Assembly (NCBI RefSeq): GCF_002863225.1
Contig: NZ_PKEK01000040.1
Coordinates: forward strand, 124,001 to 188,000
Reading direction: 5' to 3'
DNA length: 64,000 nucleotides
Source: Mycobacterium sp.
GTDB taxonomy: Bacteria; Actinomycetota; Actinomycetes; Mycobacteriales; Mycobacteriaceae
Under the pieces are notes generated by a model. It saw only the letters and a program-made list of their open reading frames with translations, searched no databases and was not told the origin of the DNA. The translations under genes were made by a program, and so were the position numbers. Below are positions 25,585 through 34,187 of this stretch, in pieces (the first letter of the stretch is position 1; every line of letters starts with the position of its first letter).

Positions 25585-26643
25585 GTGTCTCTCGACAGTT
25601 CGCTCAGGCTCCTGCATCTGGTCGGCTCCCCCTCGGACGACTTCCACGCCGAGCTGTCCCGGCTCTACGCGGGCGCGTGCCTGGATGCGCTGGCCGGCGG
25701 AAAACACGTCAATCAGATCGCCTGGGTTTCCCCGGGTGGATCTTGGCGGTTCCCGGACGCGCTGAGCGTCAGTGCGCTCGAACGTGCACCGGCGCTGAAC
25801 CTCTCGGACGCGGTCAGCCACATCTGCACGCTCGGAGTCGACGCGGTGATTCCGCAGATGTTCTGTATCCCGGGCATGACGACCTACCGCGCGCTGTTCG
25901 ACGAACTGGGCATCCCTTACCTGGGTAACCCGGCCGACGTGATGGCTCTCGGCGTTGACAAAGCCCGGGCGCGCGTCACGGTCGCTGCCGCCGGGGTCGA
26001 CGTGCCCGCGGGCGAGGTGCTGAACGCCGGTGAACGACCCACACTGTCCTACCCGGTAGTGGTCAAGCCCCTCGACACCGACAACTCGGTTGGGGTTTCG
26101 CTCGCACGCACACCGGGCGAGTACGACATCGCCGCCCGGTCAGCGCTGGTTCACAGCGACGCCATTCTGGTGGAGTCATACGTCGAGCTCGGCCGAGAAG
26201 TTCGCTGCGGCATCATCGTTCGCGACGACGAGCTGATCTGCCTGCCGCTCGAAGAGTACGCGATGGACCCAGCGAGCAAACCCATCCGAACCGGCGAGGA
26301 CAAGCTGGCCCGAACCGACAGCGGCGATCTGTACCTCGTCGCCAAAGATCCCGAACGCGCGTGGATCGTCAGCGACGACGACGTGTTGACCGAGCGCGTC
26401 TGGGCCGCGGCACGGCAGTGTCATCGGGCCCTGGGCTGCCGGCACTACAGCCTGTTCGATTTCCGCGTCGACCCGTCCGGCCGGCCGTGGTTTCTCGAAG
26501 CGGGCCTGTACTGCTCGTACTCACCGGGCAGCGTGATCGCGGTCATGGCATCGGCCATCGGTCTCGACGTGCCTCAACTGCTCGACATCGGATTGGCCGA
26601 GTTGAAACGCGAAGGGGCGCAATGCTTGACATCATCAGGATGA
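25585..26643 (+). CDS. mysD: D-Ala-D-Ala ligase-like ATP-grasp enzyme, MysD-like
   Basis: A 352-residue ATP-grasp protein. PYLGNPADVMALGVDKARAR, YPVVVKPLDTDNSVGVSL, ILVESYVELGREVRCGIIV and LFDFRVDPSGRPWFLEAGLY follow the D-Ala-D-Ala ligase fold; it is not the housekeeping Ddl by its partners and sequence. In cyanobacterial and actinobacterial mycosporine clusters MysD adds a second amino acid to mycosporine-glycine, forming an imino-mycosporine such as shinorine or porphyra-334. Starts with GTG immediately after the mysC stop and overlaps the oxygenase gene by 22 bases. The amino acid used cannot be read from the sequence. Confidence 0.85.
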   Translation: MSLDSSLRLLHLVGSPSDDFHAELSRLYAGACLDALAGGKHVNQIAWVSPGGSWRFPDALSVSALERAPALNLSDAVSHICTLGVDAVIPQMFCIPGMTTYRALFDELGIPYLGNPADVMALGVDKARARVTVAAAGVDVPAGEVLNAGERPTLSYPVVVKPLDTDNSVGVSLARTPGEYDIAARSALVHSDAILVESYVELGREVRCGIIVRDDELICLPLEEYAMDPASKPIRTGEDKLARTDSGDLYLVAKDPERAWIVSDDDVLTERVWAAARQCHRALGCRHYSLFDFRVDPSGRPWFLEAGLYCSYSPGSVIAVMASAIGLDVPQLLDIGLAELKREGAQCLTSSG

Positions 26644-27464
26644 AGCCCGTCGGTGCCCGGGTGACCGGACTGCGCGTCGACGCGCTCGACGAAGCCACCG
26701 TAACCGACGTCCGACGTCTCCTGGCCGAGCACGGCGTGCTGGTACTGCCCGGCCAGTACGCGGACGACACGGCGTTCCTGCGATTCCTCCGCAGCTTCGG
26801 GCCGATCATGTTCACCGTCGGTGAAACTCCGGTGCCCGAACACCCCGACCTCAACGTCGTGAGCAATCTGGGCAGGTCGGGTCCTGGAAAGCGGGCGCCA
26901 CGATCGACATTCCACACCGACACCAGCTATGTGCGTCGGCCGCCGGCATTCACCGCCTTGCGGGCGGTGACGGTGCCGGACCGGGGCGGCCACACCATGT
27001 TCACCAATCAATACGCGGCTTACGCCACGCTGCCGGACGACGTTCGCCAGCAGCTGAACGGACGCGAGATCACGCATGTGATGACCGGCCTGCAGCTCTC
27101 GCCCGACGCTGAGACCTCGGCTACTCATCCGGTGTTCGGAGTCCATCCGATATCGGGGCGGACGTACCTGTATCTCTCCACCCCGGAGCGATGCGTGCAC
27201 GTCAGCGGCATGTCACCGGAGCACGCCGCCGAGACCGTCGAGTTCCTCTTCGCCCACTCGACCCGCGCGGACAACGTGTACCGGCACACCTGGTCTCCCG
27301 GGGACGTGGTGATCTGGGACAACCGGTGCGTGCTGCACAAAGCCGACCACAGCGGGGTGCTCGGCGACCGTGTCATGCACCGCGGCATGGTCGCCGACGA
27401 GAGCCGGGGAACAAATCAGATGGGGTCCAGGTTGAGCGCATCAGGCTTAACTTTGGAGGAATGA
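26622..27464 (+). CDS. TauD/TfdA-type Fe(II)/2-oxoglutarate-dependent oxygenase
   Basis: A 280-residue oxygenase with the facial triad H98-x-D100 (TFHTDTSYV) and H239 (CVLHKADH), and R254 in VMHRGM for binding the 2-oxoglutarate carboxylate. The TauD family hydroxylates or dealkylates small molecules. It begins inside the MysD-like gene with an AAGGGG ribosome site, so it belongs to the operon and probably tailors the mycosporine product. The known mycosporine oxygenase MysH is of the phytanoyl-CoA hydroxylase type; this is a different branch. The stop overlaps the lon start. Confidence 0.85.
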   Translation: MLDIIRMKPVGARVTGLRVDALDEATVTDVRRLLAEHGVLVLPGQYADDTAFLRFLRSFGPIMFTVGETPVPEHPDLNVVSNLGRSGPGKRAPRSTFHTDTSYVRRPPAFTALRAVTVPDRGGHTMFTNQYAAYATLPDDVRQQLNGREITHVMTGLQLSPDAETSATHPVFGVHPISGRTYLYLSTPERCVHVSGMSPEHAAETVEFLFAHSTRADNVYRHTWSPGDVVIWDNRCVLHKADHSGVLGDRVMHRGMVADESRGTNQMGSRLSASGLTLEE

Positions 27465-29779
27465 TGGCTGAAGCCAAATCAGTGCCGGTGTTGTTCGTCA
27501 GCGACCCGGTTGTTCTGCCCGGAATGGTCGTGCCGATCGCGTTGGACGACGCCGCCCGTGCCGCCGTCGATGCCGCACGTGCCACCGAATCCGGCACGCT
27601 GCTCATCGCTCCCCGGCTCGACGACCGCTACCCGTCCTACGGCGTGCTCGCCACGATCGTCCAGGTCGGCCGGATACCCGGCGGCGGCACCGCGGCGGTC
27701 GTGCGCGGTGAGCGCCGGGCCCACATCGGCGTCGGCGCCAGCGGACCTGGTGCCGCGCTGTGGGTCGAGGTGACCGAGATCGCCGACCCCGAACCCACCG
27801 ATGAAACCCGCACCCTCGCAGGCGAATACAAGAAGCTGCTATTGGCCATGCTGCAGCGTCGCGAGGCATGGGAACTGGTCGACGTCGTCAACAAACTGAC
27901 CGACCCGTCGGCGCTGGCCGACATGGCCGGCTACGCGTCGTATCTCACCGACGTGCAGAAGCGGCAACTGCTGGAGACCGAAGACGTCAGCGCGCGGTTG
28001 CAGGCGCTGATCGAGTGGACCGGCGAACACCTCGCCGAGGTCGAGGTCAACGACAAGATTGCCGGCGACGTCCGCGATGGTATGGAGAAGCAGCAGAAGG
28101 AATTCCTGCTGCGCCAGCAGCTGGCCGCGATCCGCAAGGAACTCGGCGAAGGTGAACCCGAAGGTTCCGACGACTACCGGGCCCGCGTCGAGGCGGCCGA
28201 GCTGCCGGACAAGGTCCGCGAGGCCGCACTGCGCGAGGTCGCGAAGCTGGAACGCTCCAGCGACCAGAGCCCGGAGGGTGGCTGGATCCGCACCTGGCTG
28301 GACACCGTCCTCGACCTGCCGTGGAACACCCGCACCGAGGACTCGACGGACCTGAAGGCGGCACGCGAAATCCTGGACGCCGATCACCACGGATTGGACG
28401 ACGTCAAGGACCGCATCGTCGAGTACCTGGCGGTGCGTGCCCGTCGCGCCCAACGTGGACTGCAGGTCGTGGGCGGCCGCGGTTCCGGTGCCGTGATGGT
28501 GCTGGCCGGTCCCCCCGGGGTCGGCAAGACCTCGCTGGGCGAGAGCGTCGCCCGCGCCCTGGGCCGCAAGTTCGTCCGCGTCGCTCTGGGTGGTGTGCGC
28601 GACGAGGCCGAGATCCGCGGTCACCGTCGCACCTACGTCGGTGCGCTGCCGGGCCGGATCGTGCGTGCCATCGGCGAGGCCGAATCGATGAATCCCGTTG
28701 TGCTGCTGGACGAAATCGACAAGGTCGGCTCGGACTTCCGCGGCGACCCGAGTGCGGCGCTGCTGGAGGTGCTGGACCCGGCGCAGAACCACACCTTCCG
28801 CGACCACTACCTCGACTTGGATCTGGACCTGTCCGACGTGGTGTTCCTGGCCACCGCCAACGTGATCGAGAACATCCCGTCGGCGCTGCTGGACCGGATG
28901 GAGCTGGTGCAGATCGACGGATACACCGAGGACGACAAAGTCGCCATCGCGCGGGACTTCCTGTTGCCCCGCCAACGTGATCGCGCCGGTCTGACCGGCG
29001 ACGAGGTCAGCGTCAGCGACGCAGCGCTGCGCAAGATCGCCGCCGACTACACCCGCGAGCCCGGCATGCGGCAGTTCGAACGGCTGCTGGCCAAGGCGCT
29101 GCGCAAGGTGACCACCAAGATCGCCGACGAGCCGCTGACGATCGATGAGCCGGACCTGGTCGAATACCTGGGCCGGCCGCGGTTCACGCCGGAGTCCGCC
29201 GAGCGCACGGCGGTGCCCGGGGTCGCCACCGGCCTTGCGGTGACCGGGCTCGGAGGCGACGTCCTCTACATCGAGGCCGGCGCCAATGACGGCGAGCCGG
29301 GTCTGCAACTGACCGGTCAGCTGGGCGACGTGATGAAGGAGTCCGCTCAGATCGCGCTCTCCTACGTGCGGGCGCACGCTGCGGAGTTGGGCGTCGACCC
29401 GGCCGCGCTGAACCGGCGGATCCACGTGCACGTGCCGGCCGGCGCCGTTCCGAAAGACGGCCCGTCAGCCGGTGTCACGATGGTCACCGCGCTGGTGTCG
29501 ATGGCCACCGGGCGACAGGTCCGCGCCGACGTCGGCATGACCGGTGAGGTGACCCTGAATGGCCGGGTGCTGCCGATCGGCGGCGTCAAGCAGAAGCTGC
29601 TGGCCGCGCAGCGGGCCGGACTCACGACGGTGTTCATCCCGCAGCGCAACGAGCCCGACCTGGACGATGTGCCCGGCGAGGTGCTCGACGCTGTCGACGT
29701 CAGGCCGATGACCGACGTCGCCGAGATCGTCGCGCAGGCTCTGGAGCCGGTGGCGCACGAGGTGACCGCGGCGGCCTGA
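27464..29779 (+). CDS. lon: ATP-dependent Lon protease
   Basis: A 771-residue Lon protease: an N-terminal substrate-binding domain (residues 1-200), AAA+ module with Walker [10 protein letters not shown] and Walker [10 protein letters not shown], and a C-terminal serine-lysine protease domain with [12 protein letters not shown] (Ser) and GGVKQKL (Lys). Similar in length and sequence to M. smegmatis Lon; M. tuberculosis lacks this gene. GGAGGA lies in the end of the oxygenase gene and the start ATG shares one base with its TGA stop, so translation is coupled to the mys-like operon even though Lon's role in protein quality control is general. Confidence 0.96.
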   Translation: MAEAKSVPVLFVSDPVVLPGMVVPIALDDAARAAVDAARATESGTLLIAPRLDDRYPSYGVLATIVQVGRIPGGGTAAVVRGERRAHIGVGASGPGAALWVEVTEIADPEPTDETRTLAGEYKKLLLAMLQRREAWELVDVVNKLTDPSALADMAGYASYLTDVQKRQLLETEDVSARLQALIEWTGEHLAEVEVNDKIAGDVRDGMEKQQKEFLLRQQLAAIRKELGEGEPEGSDDYRARVEAAELPDKVREAALREVAKLERSSDQSPEGGWIRTWLDTVLDLPWNTRTEDSTDLKAAREILDADHHGLDDVKDRIVEYLAVRARRAQRGLQVVGGRGSGAVMVLAGPPGVGKTSLGESVARALGRKFVRVALGGVRDEAEIRGHRRTYVGALPGRIVRAIGEAESMNPVVLLDEIDKVGSDFRGDPSAALLEVLDPAQNHTFRDHYLDLDLDLSDVVFLATANVIENIPSALLDRMELVQIDGYTEDDKVAIARDFLLPRQRDRAGLTGDEVSVSDAALRKIAADYTREPGMRQFERLLAKALRKVTTKIADEPLTIDEPDLVEYLGRPRFTPESAERTAVPGVATGLAVTGLGGDVLYIEAGANDGEPGLQLTGQLGDVMKESAQIALSYVRAHAAELGVDPAALNRRIHVHVPAGAVPKDGPSAGVTMVTALVSMATGRQVRADVGMTGEVTLNGRVLPIGGVKQKLLAAQRAGLTTVFIPQRNEPDLDDVPGEVLDAVDVRPMTDVAEIVAQALEPVAHEVTAAA

Positions 29780-29798
29780 TCTGAGTTAGCCTGCGGTC

Positions 29799-30188
29799 AT
29801 GCCTGATCTGCAGCAACTCAAACGGAGTGTTGTTCACACGGCCCAACGCCTGGTGGTCAATCCCATCGGTCGTCGTTCACCGATGACCATGTTGGAGACC
29901 ACCGGGCGTAAGTCGGGCCAACCTCGACGCACCGCGATCGGCGGCCGGTTGATCGGCGACGAGTTCTGGCTGGTGTCCGAGCACGGCGAGCATTCCCACT
30001 ACGTGCTCAACATCAAGGCGAATCCGGTGGTACGGCTTCGTCTGCACGGCCAGTGGCGCACGGGAACCGCCCATCTGCTGCCCGACGACGACGTCAACGC
30101 GCGTCTCAAGGGTCTACCGGGCGTCAACAGCGCGCTGGTCCGGCTGATGGGCAGTGACCTGCTCACGATCCGGGTCGACCTGGACTAG
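29799..30188 (+). CDS. Deazaflavin (F420)-dependent nitroreductase family protein (Ddn-like)
   Basis: A 129-residue split-barrel protein of the Ddn family. Typical blocks are LETTGRKSGQPRRTAIGG and FWLVSEHGEHSHYVLNIKANPVVRLRL, with the GRKSG and His/Asn residues that contact F420. Such proteins reduce quinones or other acceptors with F420H2. The gene is followed after two bases by a TfoX-domain gene. Substrate not assignable. Confidence 0.85.
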   Translation: MPDLQQLKRSVVHTAQRLVVNPIGRRSPMTMLETTGRKSGQPRRTAIGGRLIGDEFWLVSEHGEHSHYVLNIKANPVVRLRLHGQWRTGTAHLLPDDDVNARLKGLPGVNSALVRLMGSDLLTIRVDLD

Positions 30189-30190
30189 GC

Positions 30191-30523
30191 ATGGCCTACG
30201 ACACCGAACTGGCCGATCGCGTCCGCGAGCTGCTCGGGCCGATTCGGGGCGTCGACGAGAAGCGAATGTTCGGCGGCCTGGCGTTCCTGATCAACGGCAA
30301 CCTGGCCGTGGCGGTCAGCGGGCAGGGCGGACTCATGGTCCGGGTGCCGCCCGCGGAGACCGACAAGCTGGTAGCCCGAGCACACGCGAACCCCATGGTC
30401 ATGGCCGGTCGCGAAACCCGAGGGTGGGTGCGCGTGGACGCCGGCGGCCTCACCACGAAACGGCAGCTGACGCAGTGGGTGACCCGCGGGGCCGACTACG
30501 CCCGGGAGTTGCCGCCGAAGTAG
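30191..30523 (+). CDS. TfoX/Sxy N-terminal domain protein
   Basis: A 110-residue protein whose start MAYDTELADRVRELLGPIRG and core VDEKRMFGGLAFLINGNLAVAVSG match the TfoX N-terminal domain. In enterics TfoX promotes competence; the single-domain actinobacterial versions have no known function. It ends KRQLTQWVTRGADYARELPPK. Two bases separate it from the Ddn-like gene, so they are cotranscribed. Confidence 0.85.
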   Translation: MAYDTELADRVRELLGPIRGVDEKRMFGGLAFLINGNLAVAVSGQGGLMVRVPPAETDKLVARAHANPMVMAGRETRGWVRVDAGGLTTKRQLTQWVTRGADYARELPPK

Positions 30524-30568
30524 CCGCCGTGGTTTGCGCACCCCGAAAATGCGGGTACGCCCTGGCCC

Positions 30569-30771
30569 GTGGCCGGGCACAAGCGGGTGGTTCGCCAACC
30601 GCTGGATGCTGCGCGCACCACGTTCGCCGATAAGGCGGGCGTCCGGTTGAGCGACCCGCCCACGCCGCTGTTCCAGCTCCTGCTCCCCCGGGTGCCGACG
30701 CCCGGTTGGCGGCGGCTCTGGTCCGGGCAGCGCTCGACGCCGACCTGCGCCGGCAGGTGGCGAACAGATAG
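30569..30771 (+). pseudogene. Remnant of a DNA-glycosylase-like gene (Rv1870c type), internally deleted
   Basis: The first 39 codons from the GTG at 30569 read like the start of the HhH-GPD (endonuclease III)-related protein common in actinobacteria (VRQPLDAARTTFADKAG, DPPTPLFQLL). The family-like C-terminus GADARLAAALVRAALDADLR appears at 30691-30771 in another frame. The central catalytic part is missing, leaving about 200 bases of an expected 600 or more. The position, just before the ferredoxin reductase, matches Rv1870c. The terminal TAG overlaps the ribosome site of the next gene. Confidence 0.55.
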
Positions 30772-30779
30772 GAGCAATT

Positions 30780-32012
30780 GTGGCTGACTCGAAAACCTTT
30801 GTCATCGTGGGCGGCGGGCTCGCCGGAGCCAAGGCGGCTGAAGCGTTGCGGGAGAAGGGTTTCAGCGGCAAGATCGTCCTGCTGGCCGACGAGGATCACC
30901 TCCCCTACGAGCGACCGCCGCTCTCCAAGGACTTCCTGGCCGGCAAGAAGTCGCTCGGCGATTTCACCGTGCACGATTCAGACTGGTACCGCGAGAACAA
31001 GATCGAGCTCAGGACCAGCACCGAGGCCGTCTCGATCGACGCGACCGCTCACACGGTGACGCTCTCCGACGAGACCACCCTCAACTACGACAAACTGCTA
31101 CTGGCCACGGGATCGCGTTCGCGATGGCTGACCATTCCGGGCGCCGAATCCACTGGCGTGCACTACTTGCGGAAGTTCGACGACGCATCCAACCTGGACA
31201 CCACCCTCAAGGAGGGGTCCTCGCTGGCTGTCATCGGAGCCGGGTGGATCGGGCTGGAGGTGGCGGCGAGCGCCCGCGCGCGCGGAGTCGACGTCACCGT
31301 CGTCGAGACCGCCAAGGTCCCACTGAGCGCCGCAGTCGGCGAAGAGATCGGCAAGGTGTTCGCGCAGCTGCATCGTGACCACGGCGTCGATCTGCGCCTC
31401 GACACCGAGGTCAAGGAGGTCACCACCGAGGACGGCAGGGCCACCGGCCTCAAGTTGGGCGACGGATCGACGATCACCGCCGACCGCGTGCTGATAGCCG
31501 TCGGCGCACAGCCCAACATCGAGTTGGCGGAGCGAGCCGGTCTGGCGACCGAAGACGGCGGCGTACTCGTCGATGCGGCGCTGCGCACCAGCTCGCCGGA
31601 CATCTTCGCGGTCGGTGACATCGCTGCCGCCGAGCACCCGCTGTTCGAGGAACGAATCCGCACCGAACACTGGGCGAACGCGCTCAAGCAACCCGAGATC
31701 GCCGCGTCCGGAATGCTGGGCGACCCGGGCGAATACAAAGAACTGCCGTACTTCTTCACCGACCAATACGACCTGGGCATGGAATACGCCGGCTACGCGC
31801 CCGACTACCAGCGGGTGGTGTTTCGGGGCGACAAAAACAGCCGCGAATTCATCGCCTTCTGGCTCGATCGCGAGAACCGCGTGTTGGCCGGAATGCAGGT
31901 CAACATCTGGGATGCGCTCGACGACATCAAGAACCTGATCCGTAGGAGGTCGCCGGTCGATCCGGACAAGCTCGCCGATCCCGAGGTGTCGTTGAGCGAC
32001 GCGCTCAGCTGA
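30780..32012 (+). CDS. Ferredoxin reductase, FAD/NAD(P)H-dependent (Rv1869c-like)
   Basis: A 410-residue oxidoreductase of the putidaredoxin/rubredoxin reductase family. The FAD-binding start is FVIVGGGLAGAKAAEALRE, the NAD-binding motif LAVIGAGWIGLEVAASAR, and the second FAD block SSPDIFAVGDIA; the reductase C-terminal domain follows. It transfers electrons from NAD(P)H to a ferredoxin, often one serving a P450. GTG start at 30780 with GGAG five bases upstream. It converges with, and overlaps, the Rv1868-like gene. Confidence 0.93.
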   Translation: MADSKTFVIVGGGLAGAKAAEALREKGFSGKIVLLADEDHLPYERPPLSKDFLAGKKSLGDFTVHDSDWYRENKIELRTSTEAVSIDATAHTVTLSDETTLNYDKLLLATGSRSRWLTIPGAESTGVHYLRKFDDASNLDTTLKEGSSLAVIGAGWIGLEVAASARARGVDVTVVETAKVPLSAAVGEEIGKVFAQLHRDHGVDLRLDTEVKEVTTEDGRATGLKLGDGSTITADRVLIAVGAQPNIELAERAGLATEDGGVLVDAALRTSSPDIFAVGDIAAAEHPLFEERIRTEHWANALKQPEIAASGMLGDPGEYKELPYFFTDQYDLGMEYAGYAPDYQRVVFRGDKNSREFIAFWLDRENRVLAGMQVNIWDALDDIKNLIRRRSPVDPDKLADPEVSLSDALS

Positions 32013-34098
32013 CCGTGACGACGTCTGGAAGGCGCAGGCTCTGAAACCGTTCCCGCTCGGCGCGCCGACGCTTGATGCGCAGCCGTGCATCAGCAGGTAG
32101 CGTGACGACCTCGTCGCTCGTCAGGTAGAAGATTTCGCCGGCCACATCGATGAGTTCAGCCGCGACAAAGCGAGATCCCAACTCGCGCAACGTTACTCGA
32201 AGCTCATGGGTGAAGCGGATGGTGGTGTCGTAGGCCAGTTCGCGTGAGGCTCGTGCGCTGGCCGCCAGCCGCTCGGACAATTTTTCACCCGATCCGGAAT
32301 GCGGCATTCGCGTCGTCGGCTCGATCGCCGCCCGGCCGGCCGCGGCAAGCAGGGTGGACGGGTCGTCACCGATCATCAAGTTGGCCAGCTCGACCTCGGC
32401 GGGTCCGCGATGCGCGATCCGGTCGACGGCCGCCGCGAAGGCGGCTCCCACGGTTTCCGATCGGGCGATGATGCCGGGCAGGTCCCCGTCGATGGCCGAC
32501 GCACACATCTGCGCGTCGTTGCGGATCAGCGATGCCAGCGAGGAAGTCTCGGCGCCAACGGCGTCGCTGTCCAGCAGGGCGCCCAGACCGGCGACGGCGA
32601 TGCACACCCCGCGGCGCTCCACCGTCGCAGCGGTGACGCCGCTGTCGATGAGCCACAGTCCGGTCAAGGCCCAGCCTTGCTGGATCCGGTCACGCAGCAG
32701 CCGGACGCGTGCCTGGAGTTCAGCATCCGACAACGAATTCAACTGTGCCGCACCGATGTGTTCGGACTCGGCAGCCGCGACGTACGCCTGGGATTCGCTC
32801 TTCAGGTGTCGCAGCACGGCCAACGCGCGTTTGAGCACCACCGCTTTGGCGGTGGCGGATCCGAGCAGCCCGCCTTGCGGCGGCCGGCCCAGCGGGAACA
32901 GCGAATCCACTGAAGTGTCGCTCGACGACGTCCGTACCAATTCGTCGACGTCCCAGCCGGGTAGCTGTTCGGCGGCCAACACCCCGGCCGACACGCCGAG
33001 GTAGGGCCGGTGGCCGAACACCGCAACTGCCCTGCTGTTCCATTCGGCTGCGGTGACGTCGCCGCACGCCAGCACCGAGCCGATCGTCCGTGCCGCGGCA
33101 CGCAGGCCGCTGATCTGCACGTCGAGGGTCATCGGGGTCAACGGACCGGGGAGCTTCTCGCCCAGCGGGACGGCGCTGAACACCGGAAAGCGCGGGTCGA
33201 CCCGGTCGTCGAACTCACCTTCCTTCTCGTCCGACGATGCTGTCGCCAGCGGCGCGCCGTCCACGGGTTCGGTGGGCAGGGCAACCTCGACCGGCAACGG
33301 CGAATGCCCGGCCAGTGTCGTGGCGCCGCTGGTCGCCAGCTTGCGGCCGGACAAGCCGCGAGCGGTGTCGGCGATGGCATCGTTTGTCGGCCAGGCGAAT
33401 TCAAATCGCCACCCGTCGCCCAACGCGGTGAGATCGAGATCGGGTGTCAGTCGATCCCAGACTGGCGGACGCGGGCGCCGTGGCCACTGGCCCGCAGCCC
33501 GCAACATGCTGCGGGCGGTGGCCACATCGATGGCGTCAGGACTTGCCAGGTCGACGATTCCGGTGCGGTTGGTGGACACCGCGAGCACCAGAAACCGAAG
33601 TAGGTCGTCGAAATGAACCACCCGAATCGGGTCGACAGCAGCGCTGCTGTGCTGCAGGGAGGCGACTGTTCGGCAGATCATCCAATCGAGTTGGCGGCCG
33701 ACCGGCGGGGCGATTCGCACCACGAGGCTCGGTGCCCAGCCGCTGGCCACCAGCGTCTCGGCGTGCTCGTAGAGCGCCGGCGAGCCCGCTGCCGCGGATA
33801 CGTAGATCAGCCGGGCGCCGGCGCGTGCCGCCGTGTGCGATACCCGGACCAACCCGTCGATCCCGGCGCTGCCGGGCACGCCAGGCTCGATCGACGCGAG
33901 GTGCAACACGACATCGGCGGCGTTGGCCAGCCGCTGCAGTATCGGGTCGCCGAGCGACGCGCTGACGAAATCGACGTCGGGATGCAGGTTCTCGTGCGGA
34001 TGCGCTGCGATGCCGGTAACGGTATGGCCGGCAGCAATCAGTTGCCGGGCCACCGCGCGCCCCAGTAGACCGGTGACGTCGGTCAGCAGAATGCGCAT
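32005..34098 (-). CDS. NAD-dependent epimerase/dehydratase domain fused to a PEP-utilising-enzyme-like domain (Rv1868-like)
   Basis: A 697-residue fusion. Residues 1-220 are a Rossmann NAD(P) domain (MRILLTDVTGLLGRAVARQL, LIYVSAAAG). A variable middle leads to a helical C-terminal half ending in RFVAAELIDVAGEIFYLTSDEV, the pattern found in PEP-utilising enzymes such as rifampin phosphotransferase, but no phosphorylatable His block is visible. The homologue in M. tuberculosis is of unknown function. I chose the ATG at 34098, which has GGGGAGG upstream. TAACC-C-GGTTA at about 34175-34185 is a small palindrome in its upstream region. Confidence 0.75.
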   Translation of the reverse strand: MRILLTDVTGLLGRAVARQLIAAGHTVTGIAAHPHENLHPDVDFVSASLGDPILQRLANAADVVLHLASIEPGVPGSAGIDGLVRVSHTAARAGARLIYVSAAAGSPALYEHAETLVASGWAPSLVVRIAPPVGRQLDWMICRTVASLQHSSAAVDPIRVVHFDDLLRFLVLAVSTNRTGIVDLASPDAIDVATARSMLRAAGQWPRRPRPPVWDRLTPDLDLTALGDGWRFEFAWPTNDAIADTARGLSGRKLATSGATTLAGHSPLPVEVALPTEPVDGAPLATASSDEKEGEFDDRVDPRFPVFSAVPLGEKLPGPLTPMTLDVQISGLRAAARTIGSVLACGDVTAAEWNSRAVAVFGHRPYLGVSAGVLAAEQLPGWDVDELVRTSSSDTSVDSLFPLGRPPQGGLLGSATAKAVVLKRALAVLRHLKSESQAYVAAAESEHIGAAQLNSLSDAELQARVRLLRDRIQQGWALTGLWLIDSGVTAATVERRGVCIAVAGLGALLDSDAVGAETSSLASLIRNDAQMCASAIDGDLPGIIARSETVGAAFAAAVDRIAHRGPAEVELANLMIGDDPSTLLAAAGRAAIEPTTRMPHSGSGEKLSERLAASARASRELAYDTTIRFTHELRVTLRELGSRFVAAELIDVAGEIFYLTSDEVVTLPADARLRIKRRRAERERFQSLRLPDVVTVS

Positions 34099-34187
34099 GC
34101 CCGAGCACCTCCCCGGCGCGTCTAGTCGATTGAAAGACAATAGTCTCGCGGGGCACTTCCCGGTAGCCTTCAGCTAACCCGGTTAAC

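Noticed and set aside
20942..27464. Mobile element carrying the mys-like cluster
   Set aside because: No transposase, integrase, tRNA gene or terminal repeats are visible at either edge; horizontal arrival remains possible but unproven.
27839..29431. 530-residue minus-strand frame opposite lon
   Set aside because: Shadow of the AAA+ and protease domains of lon; no recognisable domain.
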